This document shows positions 27,384-36,059 of a stretch of DNA of 64,000 nt, piece by piece. The stretch covers positions 62,001-126,000 of the forward strand of contig JACPNX010000036.1 of NCBI GenBank assembly GCA_016185275.1, in the 5' to 3' direction. Made by a program: the position numbers and the translations under genes. Source of the DNA: Actinomycetota bacterium (lineage in GTDB: Bacteria > Actinomycetota > Acidimicrobiia > Acidimicrobiales > Iamiaceae). Position 1 is the first letter of the stretch; every line of letters starts with the position of its first letter. The notes beneath the pieces were generated by a model that saw only the letters and a program-made list of their open reading frames with translations, was not told the origin of the DNA and made no database searches.

Positions 27384-27815
27384 CTACGGCTCGGGCGCCA
27401 CGAAGATGCAGAACGGATGCCCGGCCGGGTCCGCGTACACGCGCAGCGGTTCGTCCGGGTCGTCGAAGCGGTCCTGCAGGAGGCGAGCGCCGAGGGTCAG
27501 CGCGCGCTCGTGCTGAGCGGCCAGGTCGTCGGTCGTGGGAACGCTGAGGTCGAGGTGGAGCTGCTGGGGTACGCCGTCGTCAGGCCAGGTCGGCGGCGCG
27601 AGGTGGCCGACCTGCTGGAACGCGAGCATCATCGAGCCCGCCGGGTCGGCGAGGACGAGCCAGTCGTAGCCCGCCCGGTCCGGCTCACCGGGAGGCGGCG
27701 GCTCGTCACCGGGCCGGTACCGATAACCCAGGAGCTGCCGGTAGAACTCTGCCAACCCCCGCGCGTCGGTCGTGTCGAGCACGACCGATCGCAGCGCTGG
27801 CAGGGCGTCGGGCAC
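27384..27815 (-). CDS. VOC-family protein (glyoxalase-like)
   Basis: A 143-residue VOC protein: LRSVVLDTTDARGLAEFYRQ at the N-terminus, QQLHLDLSVPTTDDLAAQHE in the middle and YADPAGHPFCIFVAPEP at the end, the same glyoxalase-like subgroup as the gene at 16820. The start is uncertain between GTG codons at 27815 and 27839; 27815 sits closest to the conserved strand. Ends 17 bp before the hydrolase gene. Confidence 0.8.
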   Translation of the reverse strand: MPDALPALRSVVLDTTDARGLAEFYRQLLGYRYRPGDEPPPPGEPDRAGYDWLVLADPAGSMMLAFQQVGHLAPPTWPDDGVPQQLHLDLSVPTTDDLAAQHERALTLGARLLQDRFDDPDEPLRVYADPAGHPFCIFVAPEP

Positions 27816-27993
27816 GGGTCCCAATCTGCCACGGGTCACGACGCCAGGCGAACGACGGGGTGGTTCGGTGCGATGCGCCGGATGTCGGCATCCACTCGCC
27901 GCCGGCCGCGGCCGACGCCGGCCGCCGGCCGACACCGGCCGCCGCCGCCGTGGACCGTCACGGCGACGGCGTTCAGCGGCGTCCGCTACGACG

Positions 27994-28560
27994 TCACGCC
28001 GGGCCGCTCGCGTCGAAGTCGACCTCGTCGGTCGCGACGACGCTGGCGGTCCGGTCCGGGCCGCCCTGCCACGACCAGTAGAGGTTGGTGTGGGCGATGA
28101 CCTTGTCGGGCGGCGGCGCGCCGTAGTCGGAGAGGTCCTCGGTCGTGTGCGCGTCGCTCACGAGGACGGTGTCGTAGCCGCGTGTGAAGGCGCCGTGGAT
28201 CGTGGCCCGGATGCAGGCGTCGGACTGCGCGCCGGTGACGACCACCCGGCCGACGCCCCGCTGCGCGAGCTCGGCTTCCAGCGTGGTGTCCTCGAAGGAG
28301 TCGCCGTAGCGCTTGTGCACCAACGGCTCCGACGCCGCCCGCTCGAGTTCCGGCACGTAGGCCCAGCCGTCGCTGTTCTCCGGGAGCTCGTCGCTCGAGT
28401 GCTGCACCCAGACCACCGGCACCCGCCGGGCACGGGCGCGCTCGACGAGGTTGTTGATGTTCGCGATCACGTCGTCCCGGCGATGGGCGTCGGCCACGAC
28501 GGCGTTCTGGACGTCCACCACCAGCAGGGCGGTGTGGGGACGGTCGGCAAGGCTGGTCAT
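27994..28560 (-). CDS. Isochorismatase-family cysteine hydrolase
   Basis: A 188-residue protein with the full triad of the family: Asp16 in LLVVDVQNAV, Lys83 in LVHKRYGDSF and Cys116 in GAQSDACIRATI. Members hydrolyse amides or vinyl ethers (nicotinamidase, isochorismatase, N-carbamoyl hydrolases); the substrate is unknown. Start: the ATG at 28560 with AGGAG about 8 bases upstream. Longer in-frame starts upstream lack conserved sequence. Confidence 0.9.
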   Translation of the reverse strand: MTSLADRPHTALLVVDVQNAVVADAHRRDDVIANINNLVERARARRVPVVWVQHSSDELPENSDGWAYVPELERAASEPLVHKRYGDSFEDTTLEAELAQRGVGRVVVTGAQSDACIRATIHGAFTRGYDTVLVSDAHTTEDLSDYGAPPPDKVIAHTNLYWSWQGGPDRTASVVATDEVDFDASGPA

Positions 28561-28715
28561 GCGCGCTCCTCTTGCTCCTGAACTCCTGGCTCCTCGGTGC
28601 TTGGCGAGGCTACGGGTCTTGCCACCTCTACGCCGGCCACGAAGCCGCCGACGTTCGGTGTCGACGGTGAGCCGTTCTGGGCGCCTGTCTGGTGGGCCGG
28701 TTGGTGGAAGGCCGA

Positions 28716-29933
28716 TCACCGACGAGGCGGCGAACGGGGGGCGGTCGGGACCTGCGGGCCGTTCGGCGGTGGCGGGCGTTGCTCGTTCACGTAGGCCCAG
28801 CGGTTGTGCGGGGGACAGCGGAGCCGGCCGTTGTCTTGCGTGGTGCGCCCGCCCTGGTCGTAGGGGGTGACATGGTCGACGTCGCACTGCTCGGCGGGGA
28901 CGTCACAGCCGGGGTGGGTGCAGTGGCGGTCGCGCACCTCGATCGCCCGTCGCAGTGCGCCGGTGAAGAAGCGCCGCCGCCGGCCGACCTCGGTGATGCG
29001 GTTCGCGGGCCCGAACACCACCCGTTCGATGTGGGCGTCGTCGAAGAGGAGGCCGGCTACCTGGCCGGGGGTGACGACGCTGCCGCGGGCGGTCTCGCAC
29101 ACCCGGCCGGTGAACGTGTCGTGGTCGACGAGCACCGTGATCAAGGGGCGGGGCACGCGGGTGCCGGGGCGGGCGGCGGCGGAGCGACGCGCCATCTCGA
29201 CGTGGGCGTCGGCCCGCCGCTGGGCGTCGGTGCGGGCCAGGTGGTCGGGCCGGGCGCCGTCGCCATACTCGGCGCGGGCCCGGGCCCAGTCGGCTTCGAA
29301 CAGCTCGCGCTGGAGCCGGTCGAGCTCGGTGGCCACGATCTCACCGCCGATGGCGTCGAGTGACCCCCGCAGCTCGTAGCTGCCGTCGAACGTCGGCGTG
29401 ATCGATACGTGTCGCTGTTCGTGTTGGCGCAGTGCGCGGTCCTCGCTGCGGGCGTCGTCCGCGCACTGGGACCAGTAGCGGGCCACGCGGGTGAAGTCCG
29501 AGAACCCCAGCCGGCCCGCCTGCTCGACCAGGAGCGCCTCGGCCTCACTGAACAGCGCGGCCGCCTCGGGCGTGTTGGTGCGGCAGAGCACCTCGACGTG
29601 GTCGACACTGATCGCGCCGCGGGCGAACGCGTCGGCGGTGACCGGCATGTCGCGCAGGCGCCGGGCTCGCCGGCAGGCCTGGCGGGCCGTCGCCTTGGAG
29701 TGGCCGGCGTCGCGGGCCAGCACCGCGGCCGGCGAGGTCGACCCGTCCGCCGCCCAAACTCGCCGGGCATCCCACGCACCCACCAGGCGCGCCGCCGCCG
29801 CCTCCAACCGCGACCCCAAGCGGGACACCTCCACCACCGCGTCGTGCAGGGCACCGTCGGCCAGCCCGGCCGCGTCCACCGCCAACAGTCTCTCGACCCC
29901 TTCGCGGATCTGCCCCAGCGCTTCCAACTCCAT
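28716..29933 (-). CDS. DUF222/HNH endonuclease-domain protein (13E12 repeat family)
   Basis: A 405-residue protein. The N-terminal two-thirds is DUF222 (GHSKATARQACRRARRLR, AISVDHVEVLCR). The C-terminal HNH nuclease motif is CTHPGCDVPAEQCDVDH followed by DNGRLRCPPHNRW. These multi-copy genes are abundant in actinobacteria and often treated as mobile-like, with no settled function. The start is the ATG at 29933; a TTG two codons earlier is possible. The Cys pairs suggest a structural zinc. No inverted repeats or target duplications are seen around it. Confidence 0.9.
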   Translation of the reverse strand: MELEALGQIREGVERLLAVDAAGLADGALHDAVVEVSRLGSRLEAAAARLVGAWDARRVWAADGSTSPAAVLARDAGHSKATARQACRRARRLRDMPVTADAFARGAISVDHVEVLCRTNTPEAAALFSEAEALLVEQAGRLGFSDFTRVARYWSQCADDARSEDRALRQHEQRHVSITPTFDGSYELRGSLDAIGGEIVATELDRLQRELFEADWARARAEYGDGARPDHLARTDAQRRADAHVEMARRSAAARPGTRVPRPLITVLVDHDTFTGRVCETARGSVVTPGQVAGLLFDDAHIERVVFGPANRITEVGRRRRFFTGALRRAIEVRDRHCTHPGCDVPAEQCDVDHVTPYDQGGRTTQDNGRLRCPPHNRWAYVNEQRPPPPNGPQVPTAPRSPPRR

Positions 29934-30150
29934 GACCAAAGAGCGTACTGGAGTTCGATGCCATTGGCAACCCGTTTTCGGCGTTGAAGGCCCCTTATCC
30001 GGAAGTGCTCGCTACGGCGGACTGTGATCCGACCGCGACCCGCACATTGGGGGCCGTGACGCCTACGATGTCGGCCAGGTCGGTGCCGAGGCGCCGGGCG
30101 AGCCTGGGCCGGGGAGGGAGCTCCGGTCCGCGGCGGCGGGGGAGGTCGGC

Positions 30151-30798
30151 GTGCGGGTTCGGGTTGGTCTTGCGTCGGACGTGCGGGTGTGTGCGGACGT
30201 GCTGGCGGATGCGTTGATGGACGATCGGCTGATCCGGCTGACGATGCCGTCGGAGAACCGCGCTCGGCGGCTCGAGCTGCTCCAGCAGGTCTTTCTCTCG
30301 CAGGTCGCCATGCGCCACGGGCACTTGTCAGTGGTCGAGAACGCCATGGGCGGCATCGACGCAGTGGCGGTGTGGTTGGGACCGGGAACGAGGGTCGCTC
30401 CTGCGGACCGGGCCGCGCTCGCCGAGGCCCGGCGATCGCTGGAGGGCGACGCGCATCGCGCCGCCAATGCGGCGGCGGCCACCATCGCCGCGCTCCGCCC
30501 GGCGGACGAGCACTTCATGGTGGCGCGCGTCGGCACGCGCGTGGACCGGCGCCGGCGCGGTCTGGGTCGAGCGGTCCTGCACCCGCTCGTGCGCGAGGCC
30601 GACGAGACCGAGCAGCCGGTGTTCGCCCCGGCCACCAGCCGTCTCGCGCTCGAGTTCCTGGAGGCGATGGGGTTCGAGGCTCAGGGGCACGCCCGCCTGC
30701 CGAGCGGCGCCGACGTCTGGGGCATGGTGCGGCCCCCTCGCCGGCTGCGCCGCCCGCGCGGCGCGGGTGCGGCGTCCGCGAACGCACCGCCCGGGTGA
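30151..30798 (+). CDS. GNAT-family N-acetyltransferase
   Basis: A 215-residue protein with a GNAT core: LASDVRVCADVLADALMDD at the N-terminus, the acetyl-CoA loop TRVDRRRRGLGRAVLHPL (motif A, R/Q-x-x-G-x-G/A type) and LEFLEAMGFEAQGHARLPSG at the C-terminus. The substrate is unknown. The start is a GTG at 30151 preceded by GGGGAGG. The final 25 residues are Arg/Pro/Ala-rich. Divergent from the DUF222 gene across 217 bp, in which I see no clear promoter. Confidence 0.83.
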   Translation: MRVRVGLASDVRVCADVLADALMDDRLIRLTMPSENRARRLELLQQVFLSQVAMRHGHLSVVENAMGGIDAVAVWLGPGTRVAPADRAALAEARRSLEGDAHRAANAAAATIAALRPADEHFMVARVGTRVDRRRRGLGRAVLHPLVREADETEQPVFAPATSRLALEFLEAMGFEAQGHARLPSGADVWGMVRPPRRLRRPRGAGAASANAPPG

Positions 30799-30888
30799 CG
30801 CGCGAGAACCCCCGGGAGGTCGATTCCCCGGGGGTCCCTGCGCTCCACCACGCCCCGCCCCTCCCGGAGGAGGGCTCGTGGTGGTGAC

Positions 30889-30925
30889 TGCCGGGCCCGG
30901 CCCGGCGGTAGATCCGGGCCCGGCA
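30889..30925. terminator. Bidirectional GC-rich terminator candidate
   Basis: TGCCGGGCCCGG (30889-30900) and CCGGGCCCGGCA (30914-30925) form a perfect 12-bp stem with a 13-base loop. It lies between the convergent stops of the GNAT gene (30798) and the secreted repeat protein (30941). No T-tract on either side. Confidence 0.7.
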
Positions 30926-30940
30926 GTGCACCGAGTCGCC

Positions 30941-33016
30941 TCAGGCGAGGCGGCCTCCGCCCGACGGCAGCGCCGTGCGGACGTTGGTGTAGGTGAGGGC
31001 CGTGAAGCCCGACCCGATGGTGAAGCTGGCGCTGCCGGCCGCCGTGTTCGATGCGGTCAGCGTGCCGGCCCCGTCGAGCGTGATGCTGCTCACCTGGGTG
31101 CCGGCCGTCGCCTGCTCGGCCACGTTCACCGTGACCGGGTTGCCGTTCGCGTCCTGCACCGGGATGTTGCTCGACAGCGCCGAGCACTGCCCCGGCTGGA
31201 GCGCCGTCCCGCCGGTGGTGGTCACGCCGTTCACCACGTAGCTGTAGGTGAACGAGAACGTGATCCCCTGCAGGCTGGAATCCGGGCTCGCCTTGCAGAT
31301 CTTGAACTGGCCGGTGAGGACCCGGTTGGTGAAGGTCACCACCGTCTCGTCGGCCACGCCACCGAAGGGCACGGAGACCGTGGCCGGGTTGTCGGTGGGT
31401 CCGGTGAGCCGGCGGTTCACGCCACCCGGGCCGAGCGCCGTGACGGACACGAGGGCGAAGTTGGCCTTGCTCAGCTCACGCACCGTTGCGTTGCCCGCGG
31501 GCACCTGGATGGGCCCGGAGCACTGCCCGGCTCGCACGCTGATGGCGCTGCCTCCGTTGACCGAGAACTGGAACGTCTGGCCCGACGTGGAGGCGTCGGC
31601 GGCGTTCTTGCACACCTCGAGGGTGCCCAGCGCCTGGTTGGTGAACGTGGCGGTCGTGATGCCCGAGCCGACGACGATGTTCGCCGTGCCGCCCGACACG
31701 CTGCCGTTCCCGCTCGGGACGATGCTGACGCCGGTGAGGGCGACGTTGGCCTCTGGCCGCTCGCTGATCGCGACCTGGTCACCAAGGGGGAACCAGCCCG
31801 GGACCTGCTTGCAGGTCGTCGAGCCGGCCGCTCCGGCGATGACCGTGAGCGTGGATGAGCCGTTGGCCGTGCTGTTGACGTCGAAGGTGAACGTGCGCCC
31901 GGTCAGAGCGGCGCTGTTGGCCGCGAGCGACTTGCACACCTTGACCTGGGCCAGCAGCGTCGCGTTGACCAGGGTGAGCTGCGTCTCGGTCGACTCGTCG
32001 CCGGCCGGAACGGTCACGATGGTCGACCGTGTGTCCGTGTTGACGTCGACGAGCCGGTCGTCCGGATACGTGTAGGCGCCCCAGAAGTAGTAGGGCGACG
32101 ACACCGACTCGGTCACGGTCACGTTGCCTGCGGGCACCCGCAACGGCGGCGTGCACTGGCCGACCGGGATCAGCTCGCGGTCGGAGAAGCCGGGGGCGGT
32201 GATCGTGACGTTGAAGCTGCCCTGCACGTACTGGTCGCCGGCGGCCTTGCACACCTCGATGTAGCCGTACGACGGCGGCGGCGGGAACTCGTTGTCGTAG
32301 GTGACCGTGGTGATCCCCGGGCCGATCGTCGCCACGACCGAGCGGTTCGCCAGATCGGTGCTCGAGCCTCGGCCGTCGGAGACGACGATCGACTGAGCGA
32401 CGGTGCCGTTGCCGCCCAGCTCGCGCACGGTGACGCGGGTGCCTTGACGGTACTTCCGCACCGCACTGCAGTTGGGAGCACCGGGCGGGCCGGCCACGAC
32501 GCTGTACAGCGAACCGTTGTTGTTGGTGAAGCTGAACGACGCGCCCTGGATCGATGTGGTCGCCGAGTACTTGCACACCTTCAGGCCGCCGGTGGCAGGC
32601 CGGTTCGTGAAGGTGACGAGGGTCTCGGTGGCGGCCGTCGTGCCGCCGACCACCCGGACCGTGATGCGCCCGGTGGCGAGGTCACGGCCCACGCCGCGAC
32701 CGCTGGGCTCGACGACGATGCGCGACACCTCGAGTCCCGCGGTTGGGGCCTCGACGATGGTGGCGTTGCCGCTCGGGACCTGCATCGACGACGAGCACGA
32801 GCCGCCCGTCACCGTGATCGGTGCTCCTCCGTTGATGGAGAACTGGAAGGCGCGGCCGCCCATGCCGTTGTCGGCCGACTTGCAGATCTCCAGTGCTCCG
32901 GTGTCCACGGCCGATGCCGGCGTCGCCGCCCACAGCATCGACAGCAGGCTCGTCACGAGTACGAGCGGAATGAGCAGCGCCTTTCGGCGCCTGTGTAGCA
33001 CTTCATTTGCCTTCAT
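30941..33016 (-). CDS. Secreted protein of six cysteine-paired beta repeats
   Basis: A 691-residue exported protein with a Sec signal (hydrophobic stretch about 14-32, likely cleavage after ATPASA at 36). The mature part is six repeats of about 105 residues, each opening with a motif like LEVCK at Cys45, 148, 256, 361, 469 and 574, and each with one further Cys (74, 183, 288, 402, 499, 611). The twelve Cys thus form six likely intradomain pairs. Repeats share VPAGNATVRE-like and ETVVTFTNR-like strands, suggesting Ig-like or prealbumin-like beta domains as in adhesins. There is no LPxTG, membrane tail or enzyme motif, so it is probably released or held non-covalently. Function unknown. Confidence 0.85.
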   Translation of the reverse strand: MKANEVLHRRRKALLIPLVLVTSLLSMLWAATPASAVDTGALEICKSADNGMGGRAFQFSINGGAPITVTGGSCSSSMQVPSGNATIVEAPTAGLEVSRIVVEPSGRGVGRDLATGRITVRVVGGTTAATETLVTFTNRPATGGLKVCKYSATTSIQGASFSFTNNNGSLYSVVAGPPGAPNCSAVRKYRQGTRVTVRELGGNGTVAQSIVVSDGRGSSTDLANRSVVATIGPGITTVTYDNEFPPPPSYGYIEVCKAAGDQYVQGSFNVTITAPGFSDRELIPVGQCTPPLRVPAGNVTVTESVSSPYYFWGAYTYPDDRLVDVNTDTRSTIVTVPAGDESTETQLTLVNATLLAQVKVCKSLAANSAALTGRTFTFDVNSTANGSSTLTVIAGAAGSTTCKQVPGWFPLGDQVAISERPEANVALTGVSIVPSGNGSVSGGTANIVVGSGITTATFTNQALGTLEVCKNAADASTSGQTFQFSVNGGSAISVRAGQCSGPIQVPAGNATVRELSKANFALVSVTALGPGGVNRRLTGPTDNPATVSVPFGGVADETVVTFTNRVLTGQFKICKASPDSSLQGITFSFTYSYVVNGVTTTGGTALQPGQCSALSSNIPVQDANGNPVTVNVAEQATAGTQVSSITLDGAGTLTASNTAAGSASFTIGSGFTALTYTNVRTALPSGGGRLA

Positions 33017-33717
33017 CGGGGCCTCCCCCCAGGTTCATGTCGTCAATTGGCGCCCGACCGTGACGGCTTGCCGCCGGCTCTCGGCGCGCTCGCGGCGCGG
33101 AGTCGGGGCGCGCGTGTGAAGGCGCGGCCCGCTCGCTCGGTGGTCCGCCGTTCCGCTGATCGCGGGCGGCGCGCGTATGCCCGAGCACGCGGAGGCGCCC
33201 TTGCCGAGCACGGCCCTCGAGTTCGGGGGCGGCGCGTGGCCCGCCGCTCGGTACGACCGGCTGGGCGGCGCATGGGATCGACAGAAGCGATCGACTGCAC
33301 CACGCGAGTCCCCCTTCCCGCAGCCGGCGTAGGCGCCGGTACCGGTGGCCCCGCGCCGCCGGCAGGTCAAAGCGTCGCGCTGTATTTGCAAAATGACAAG
33401 TCGGTCTACCGAGATTTTTAGCTCTATGAGGCTACGCGAGAAAATCCATAATCCAGCCGGCTCGACCGCGCTGCGCAGCAGATCGTTTCCTCGACACCGC
33501 AGTGCGCGCGGGGCCCAGCGAGCGCCGTGGCCAGGGGCCGCCCCAGCGCGCCGTGCGCGGTGGACACTCGCTCCGAGTCGCCGGGGTCCACGTGGTGGGC
33601 GAGGCCTCGTCCCTCCTGGTGGTACGGGAGGGGCCGCCCCGGCACGGCGGCGCGACCGGCCCGGTTACCTTCGGCTCATGCGCGACGCACCCTGCCCCCG
33701 ACGCCGGCGGAGCTGAA
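33017..33717. other. 701-bp gap with an AT-rich patch
   Basis: No convincing gene is seen here; open frames are Arg/Pro-rich shadows. Most is very GC-rich, but about 33375-33460 is clearly A/T-richer (TTGCAAAATGAC, GATTTTTAG, GAAAATCCATAATCC) and contains the small palindrome TCGGTCTACCGA (33402-33413). It lies between divergent genes, so it likely holds the promoter of the secreted repeat protein, with a leader of some 350 bases, and perhaps that of the CoA-transferase. Confidence 0.5.
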
Positions 33718-34935
33718 GTGGCCGGTGCGCTCGACGACGTGCGGGTCCTCGAGATCGCGAGTTGGGTGGCCGCCCCGAGTTGCAGCGCCCTCATGGCCGA
33801 CATGGGCGCCGAGGTGGTCAAGGTCGAGCCCCTGTCCGGCGACGGCATGCGCAACAAGCTGCGGCAACCGGCCGGCGGCGCCGAGGTCGCCGCGCACGAC
33901 TTCCCGTTCCAGCTCGACAACCGGGGCAAGCTCGGCATCGCCGTCGACCTGGCCGCACCCGAAGGTGCGGCGCTCGTGCGCGAGCTGGCCACGCAGGTCG
34001 ACGTGCTCGTTACCAACCTGCTCCCGGGTCGACTGGATCGCTACGGCCTCGGCCCGGAGCCGTTGCGCGGGGCGAACCCCCGCCTCGTCTACGCGCTGGT
34101 GACGGGGTACGGCTCGACGGGTCCGGACGCCGATCGGTCCGGCTTCGACCTCACCTCCTTCTTCGGTCGCGGCGGCGTGATGGGTCTGATCGGTGAACCG
34201 GGCTCCCCGCCGCCCGCCTTCCGGCCGGGGCAGGGGGACCATCCCACCGGGCTGGCGCTGCTCGCCGCCGTGCTGGCTGCGCTGCACCAGCGGCACCGCA
34301 CCGGGGAGGGCCAGGTGGTCGAGACGGCGCTGCTGCGGACCGGGGCGTGGACGATCGGCTGCGACGTGCAGGTCGCGCTGGTCGACGGTCGCCAGCCGTC
34401 GAGGCGCGGGCGGGACGACGCCTTCAGCCCGCTCAACACCCAGTACCGCTGTGCCGACGACCGCTGGCTGATCCTCGCCGCCCAGGACCAGCACCGCTGG
34501 CCGCCCTTCTGCGCCGCCGTCGAACGGCCGGACCTGGGCGCCGACGAGCGCTTCGCCGATGCCGCCGGCCGGTACCGGCACCGGACCGAGCTGATCGCCG
34601 CGCTCGACGCGCTCTTCGCCTCGGCACCCCTGGAGCACTGGGCGCCCCGGCTCGACGCGGCCGGCATCGTCTGGGCACCGGTCGCGCAGCTGCCCGACCT
34701 CATCCAGGATCCCCAGGCCCGTGCCACCGGCATCTTCGCCATGGTCGAGCACCCCGCGGCGGGCCGGTTCGAGACCGTGAATGCACCGTTCACGATGTCG
34801 GGTGCGGAGGTGGCCGTGCGGGGCCCGGCGCCGGCGGTCGGCGAGCACACCGGTGCGGTCCTGCGCCGCTTCGGGGTCGACGACGAGCGCGTCGCCGCGC
34901 TGCGCGAGGCCGGCATCATCGACGGGCTCGAATGA
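33718..34935 (+). CDS. CaiB/BaiF-family CoA-transferase
   Basis: A 405-residue class III CoA-transferase of normal length. RVLEIASWVAAPSCSALMADM and GAEVVKVEPLSGD open the Rossmann part. LDNRGKLGIAVDLAAPEG and NLLPGRLDRYGLG follow. The catalytic Asp is in RPGQGDHPTGLALLA. It moves CoA between carboxylic acids, often for uptake-linked activation of organic acids. Start: the GTG at 33718 with GGAG 5 bases upstream; longer in-frame starts are non-conserved. It lies upstream of, and convergent with, the TetR gene of the fused Liv transporter. Confidence 0.9.
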   Translation: MAGALDDVRVLEIASWVAAPSCSALMADMGAEVVKVEPLSGDGMRNKLRQPAGGAEVAAHDFPFQLDNRGKLGIAVDLAAPEGAALVRELATQVDVLVTNLLPGRLDRYGLGPEPLRGANPRLVYALVTGYGSTGPDADRSGFDLTSFFGRGGVMGLIGEPGSPPPAFRPGQGDHPTGLALLAAVLAALHQRHRTGEGQVVETALLRTGAWTIGCDVQVALVDGRQPSRRGRDDAFSPLNTQYRCADDRWLILAAQDQHRWPPFCAAVERPDLGADERFADAAGRYRHRTELIAALDALFASAPLEHWAPRLDAAGIVWAPVAQLPDLIQDPQARATGIFAMVEHPAAGRFETVNAPFTMSGAEVAVRGPAPAVGEHTGAVLRRFGVDDERVAALREAGIIDGLE

Positions 34936-35044
34936 ACCGGGCGTGGCCACCGCGAGACAGGCTGCACCCGCAAGCCCTGTAGCCGGGGGCGACCGACGCT
35001 GCGGGCCGCCCGCGCGGCGGCCGGGCTCGCGCCGGTCCACCGGT

Positions 35045-35743
35045 TCAGCGGCGTGACGCCCGGAGCTGCTTCCACGCCGACGCGATGGCCTCGACCGCGC
35101 TCGGACTGTCGGTGAGCATCGGGAAGTAGCCGGTCGAGAAGGCCATCAGCACGTCGATCATCTCGTCGACGTCGGCGTAGCGGCCTTCCAGGTGCCCGAG
35201 CACGAGGGCTTCGACCAGACCGGCGAGGCCGTCGGCCACCATGGCGGCGCGCCGGCGCTGGGCCGCGGTCCGCCTCGGCATCCCGGCCCGGTGCAGGTCC
35301 TCGACCAGCGCGCGGCGGTCCTCTTCGAGGGCGGCTCGGCTCCACTCGCCGAGGGCGGTGGAGCGGTCGTACCGGCTGCGCACGAGCAGCCGGAAGATCT
35401 GCGGGTGCTCCACGGCGTGCTGGATGGGGACGCGGAAGGTGGCCCGCAGGGCGTCCGCGTCGTACGGCACCGTGCGGGCCTGCCGGCGCACTTCGCGCAC
35501 CTGGCGCAGGCGGCGGACGGTGAGCTCGTCGATCAACGCGTGCACCAGGTCGTCCATGTCGGCGAAGTGGACGTAGAAGCTGGACTGCGCGATCCCGGCC
35601 CGCCGGGTCACGCTGGTCGTGGTGAGGCCGGCCTCCCCCTCGTCGTCCAGGATCGCGAGCGCCGCGTCGAGCAGCCGCGTGCGGGTGACCGCCTTGCCCT
35701 CCTTGCGGCTGAGCGGGCGCTCGCCATGGGCGGGGAACGTCAT
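35045..35743 (-). CDS. TetR-family transcriptional regulator
   Basis: A 232-residue regulator. The helix-turn-helix (about residues 20-65) is TRTRLLDAALAILDDEGEAG then TTTSVTRRAGIAQSSFYVHF. The C-terminal part is a ligand-binding helical domain. Start: the ATG at 35743 with GGAG 6 bases upstream. It is divergent from the fused LivH-LivM gene across 316 bp that contain two similar 12-bp palindromes, so it probably represses that operon and responds to its substrate or a CoA derivative of it (inference). Confidence 0.9.
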   Translation of the reverse strand: MTFPAHGERPLSRKEGKAVTRTRLLDAALAILDDEGEAGLTTTSVTRRAGIAQSSFYVHFADMDDLVHALIDELTVRRLRQVREVRRQARTVPYDADALRATFRVPIQHAVEHPQIFRLLVRSRYDRSTALGEWSRAALEEDRRALVEDLHRAGMPRRTAAQRRRAAMVADGLAGLVEALVLGHLEGRYADVDEMIDVLMAFSTGYFPMLTDSPSAVEAIASAWKQLRASRR

Positions 35744-35853
35744 GGCGCTCCGGCCCACCGGCGGCTCCTCGTGGCGCGGGGCGCTCGCCGCGCTCCCGGC
35801 ACCGCTTCGGCGTCGGCCATCTCGCCTCCTTCCCCGCGCTGCAACCGGTGGCC

Positions 35854-35865
35854 GGTAGGTCTATC
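35854..35865. promoter_or_regulatory. Candidate TetR operator copy 1
   Basis: GGTAGGTCTATC is a near-palindrome (half-sites GRTA/TATC with a 4-base centre). It matches copy 2 at nine of twelve bases and lies closer to the tetR start. Confidence 0.5.
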
Positions 35866-35933
35866 AGCGTGCCGTTTCCCACGGCGAGCCCATTCCTTGA
35901 CACGACGGCGGCACTGTGCGACCGTGCCGCGCC

Positions 35934-35945
35934 GATAGGAGTATC
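35934..35945. promoter_or_regulatory. Candidate TetR operator copy 2
   Basis: GATAGGAGTATC, with GATA/TATC half-sites extended by C and G on the flanks, sits 80 bp from copy 1 in the same divergent gap. Confidence 0.5.
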
Positions 35946-36059
35946 GCCAACTCGCCTGGGGGATCCACGTGGTCACGGGACCGGCATGCGACCGATGACG
36001 CGCGCTGCGCCGTGCCGGCCGCCTGCCGCCGCGGTCCGCCTGTCGCGGCGCGCCAGAGG

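Larger units (their letters stand above)
35744..36059. other. Divergent regulatory gap, TetR / fused Liv operon
   Basis: A 316-bp gap without a convincing gene. It holds two related palindromes (35854-35865 and 35934-35945) and the upstream regions of both genes. If the fused permease starts earlier (GTG at 36015), the gap is slightly shorter. Confidence 0.6.

Noticed and set aside
23422-27516. A 1364-codon open frame on the plus strand
   Set aside because: It is antisense to the ABC importer and hydrolase genes, which have clear motifs; the translation is Arg/Gly/Val-rich with no domains.
28716-29933. DUF222-HNH gene as part of a mobile element
   Set aside because: No terminal repeats, transposase or target duplication are visible around it.
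32900-33016. Lipoprotein or sortase-anchored nature of the secreted repeat protein
   Set aside because: The signal ends in ASA with no lipobox Cys, and the C-terminus has neither LPxTG nor a membrane segment.
33047-33421. A 124-codon frame in the gap before the CoA-transferase
   Set aside because: Arg/Ala-rich composition, no ribosome binding site and no recognisable domain.
33360-33430. A c-di-GMP riboswitch upstream of the secreted repeat protein
   Set aside because: The conserved GACGCAAAGCC-type core and paired stems are absent on either strand.
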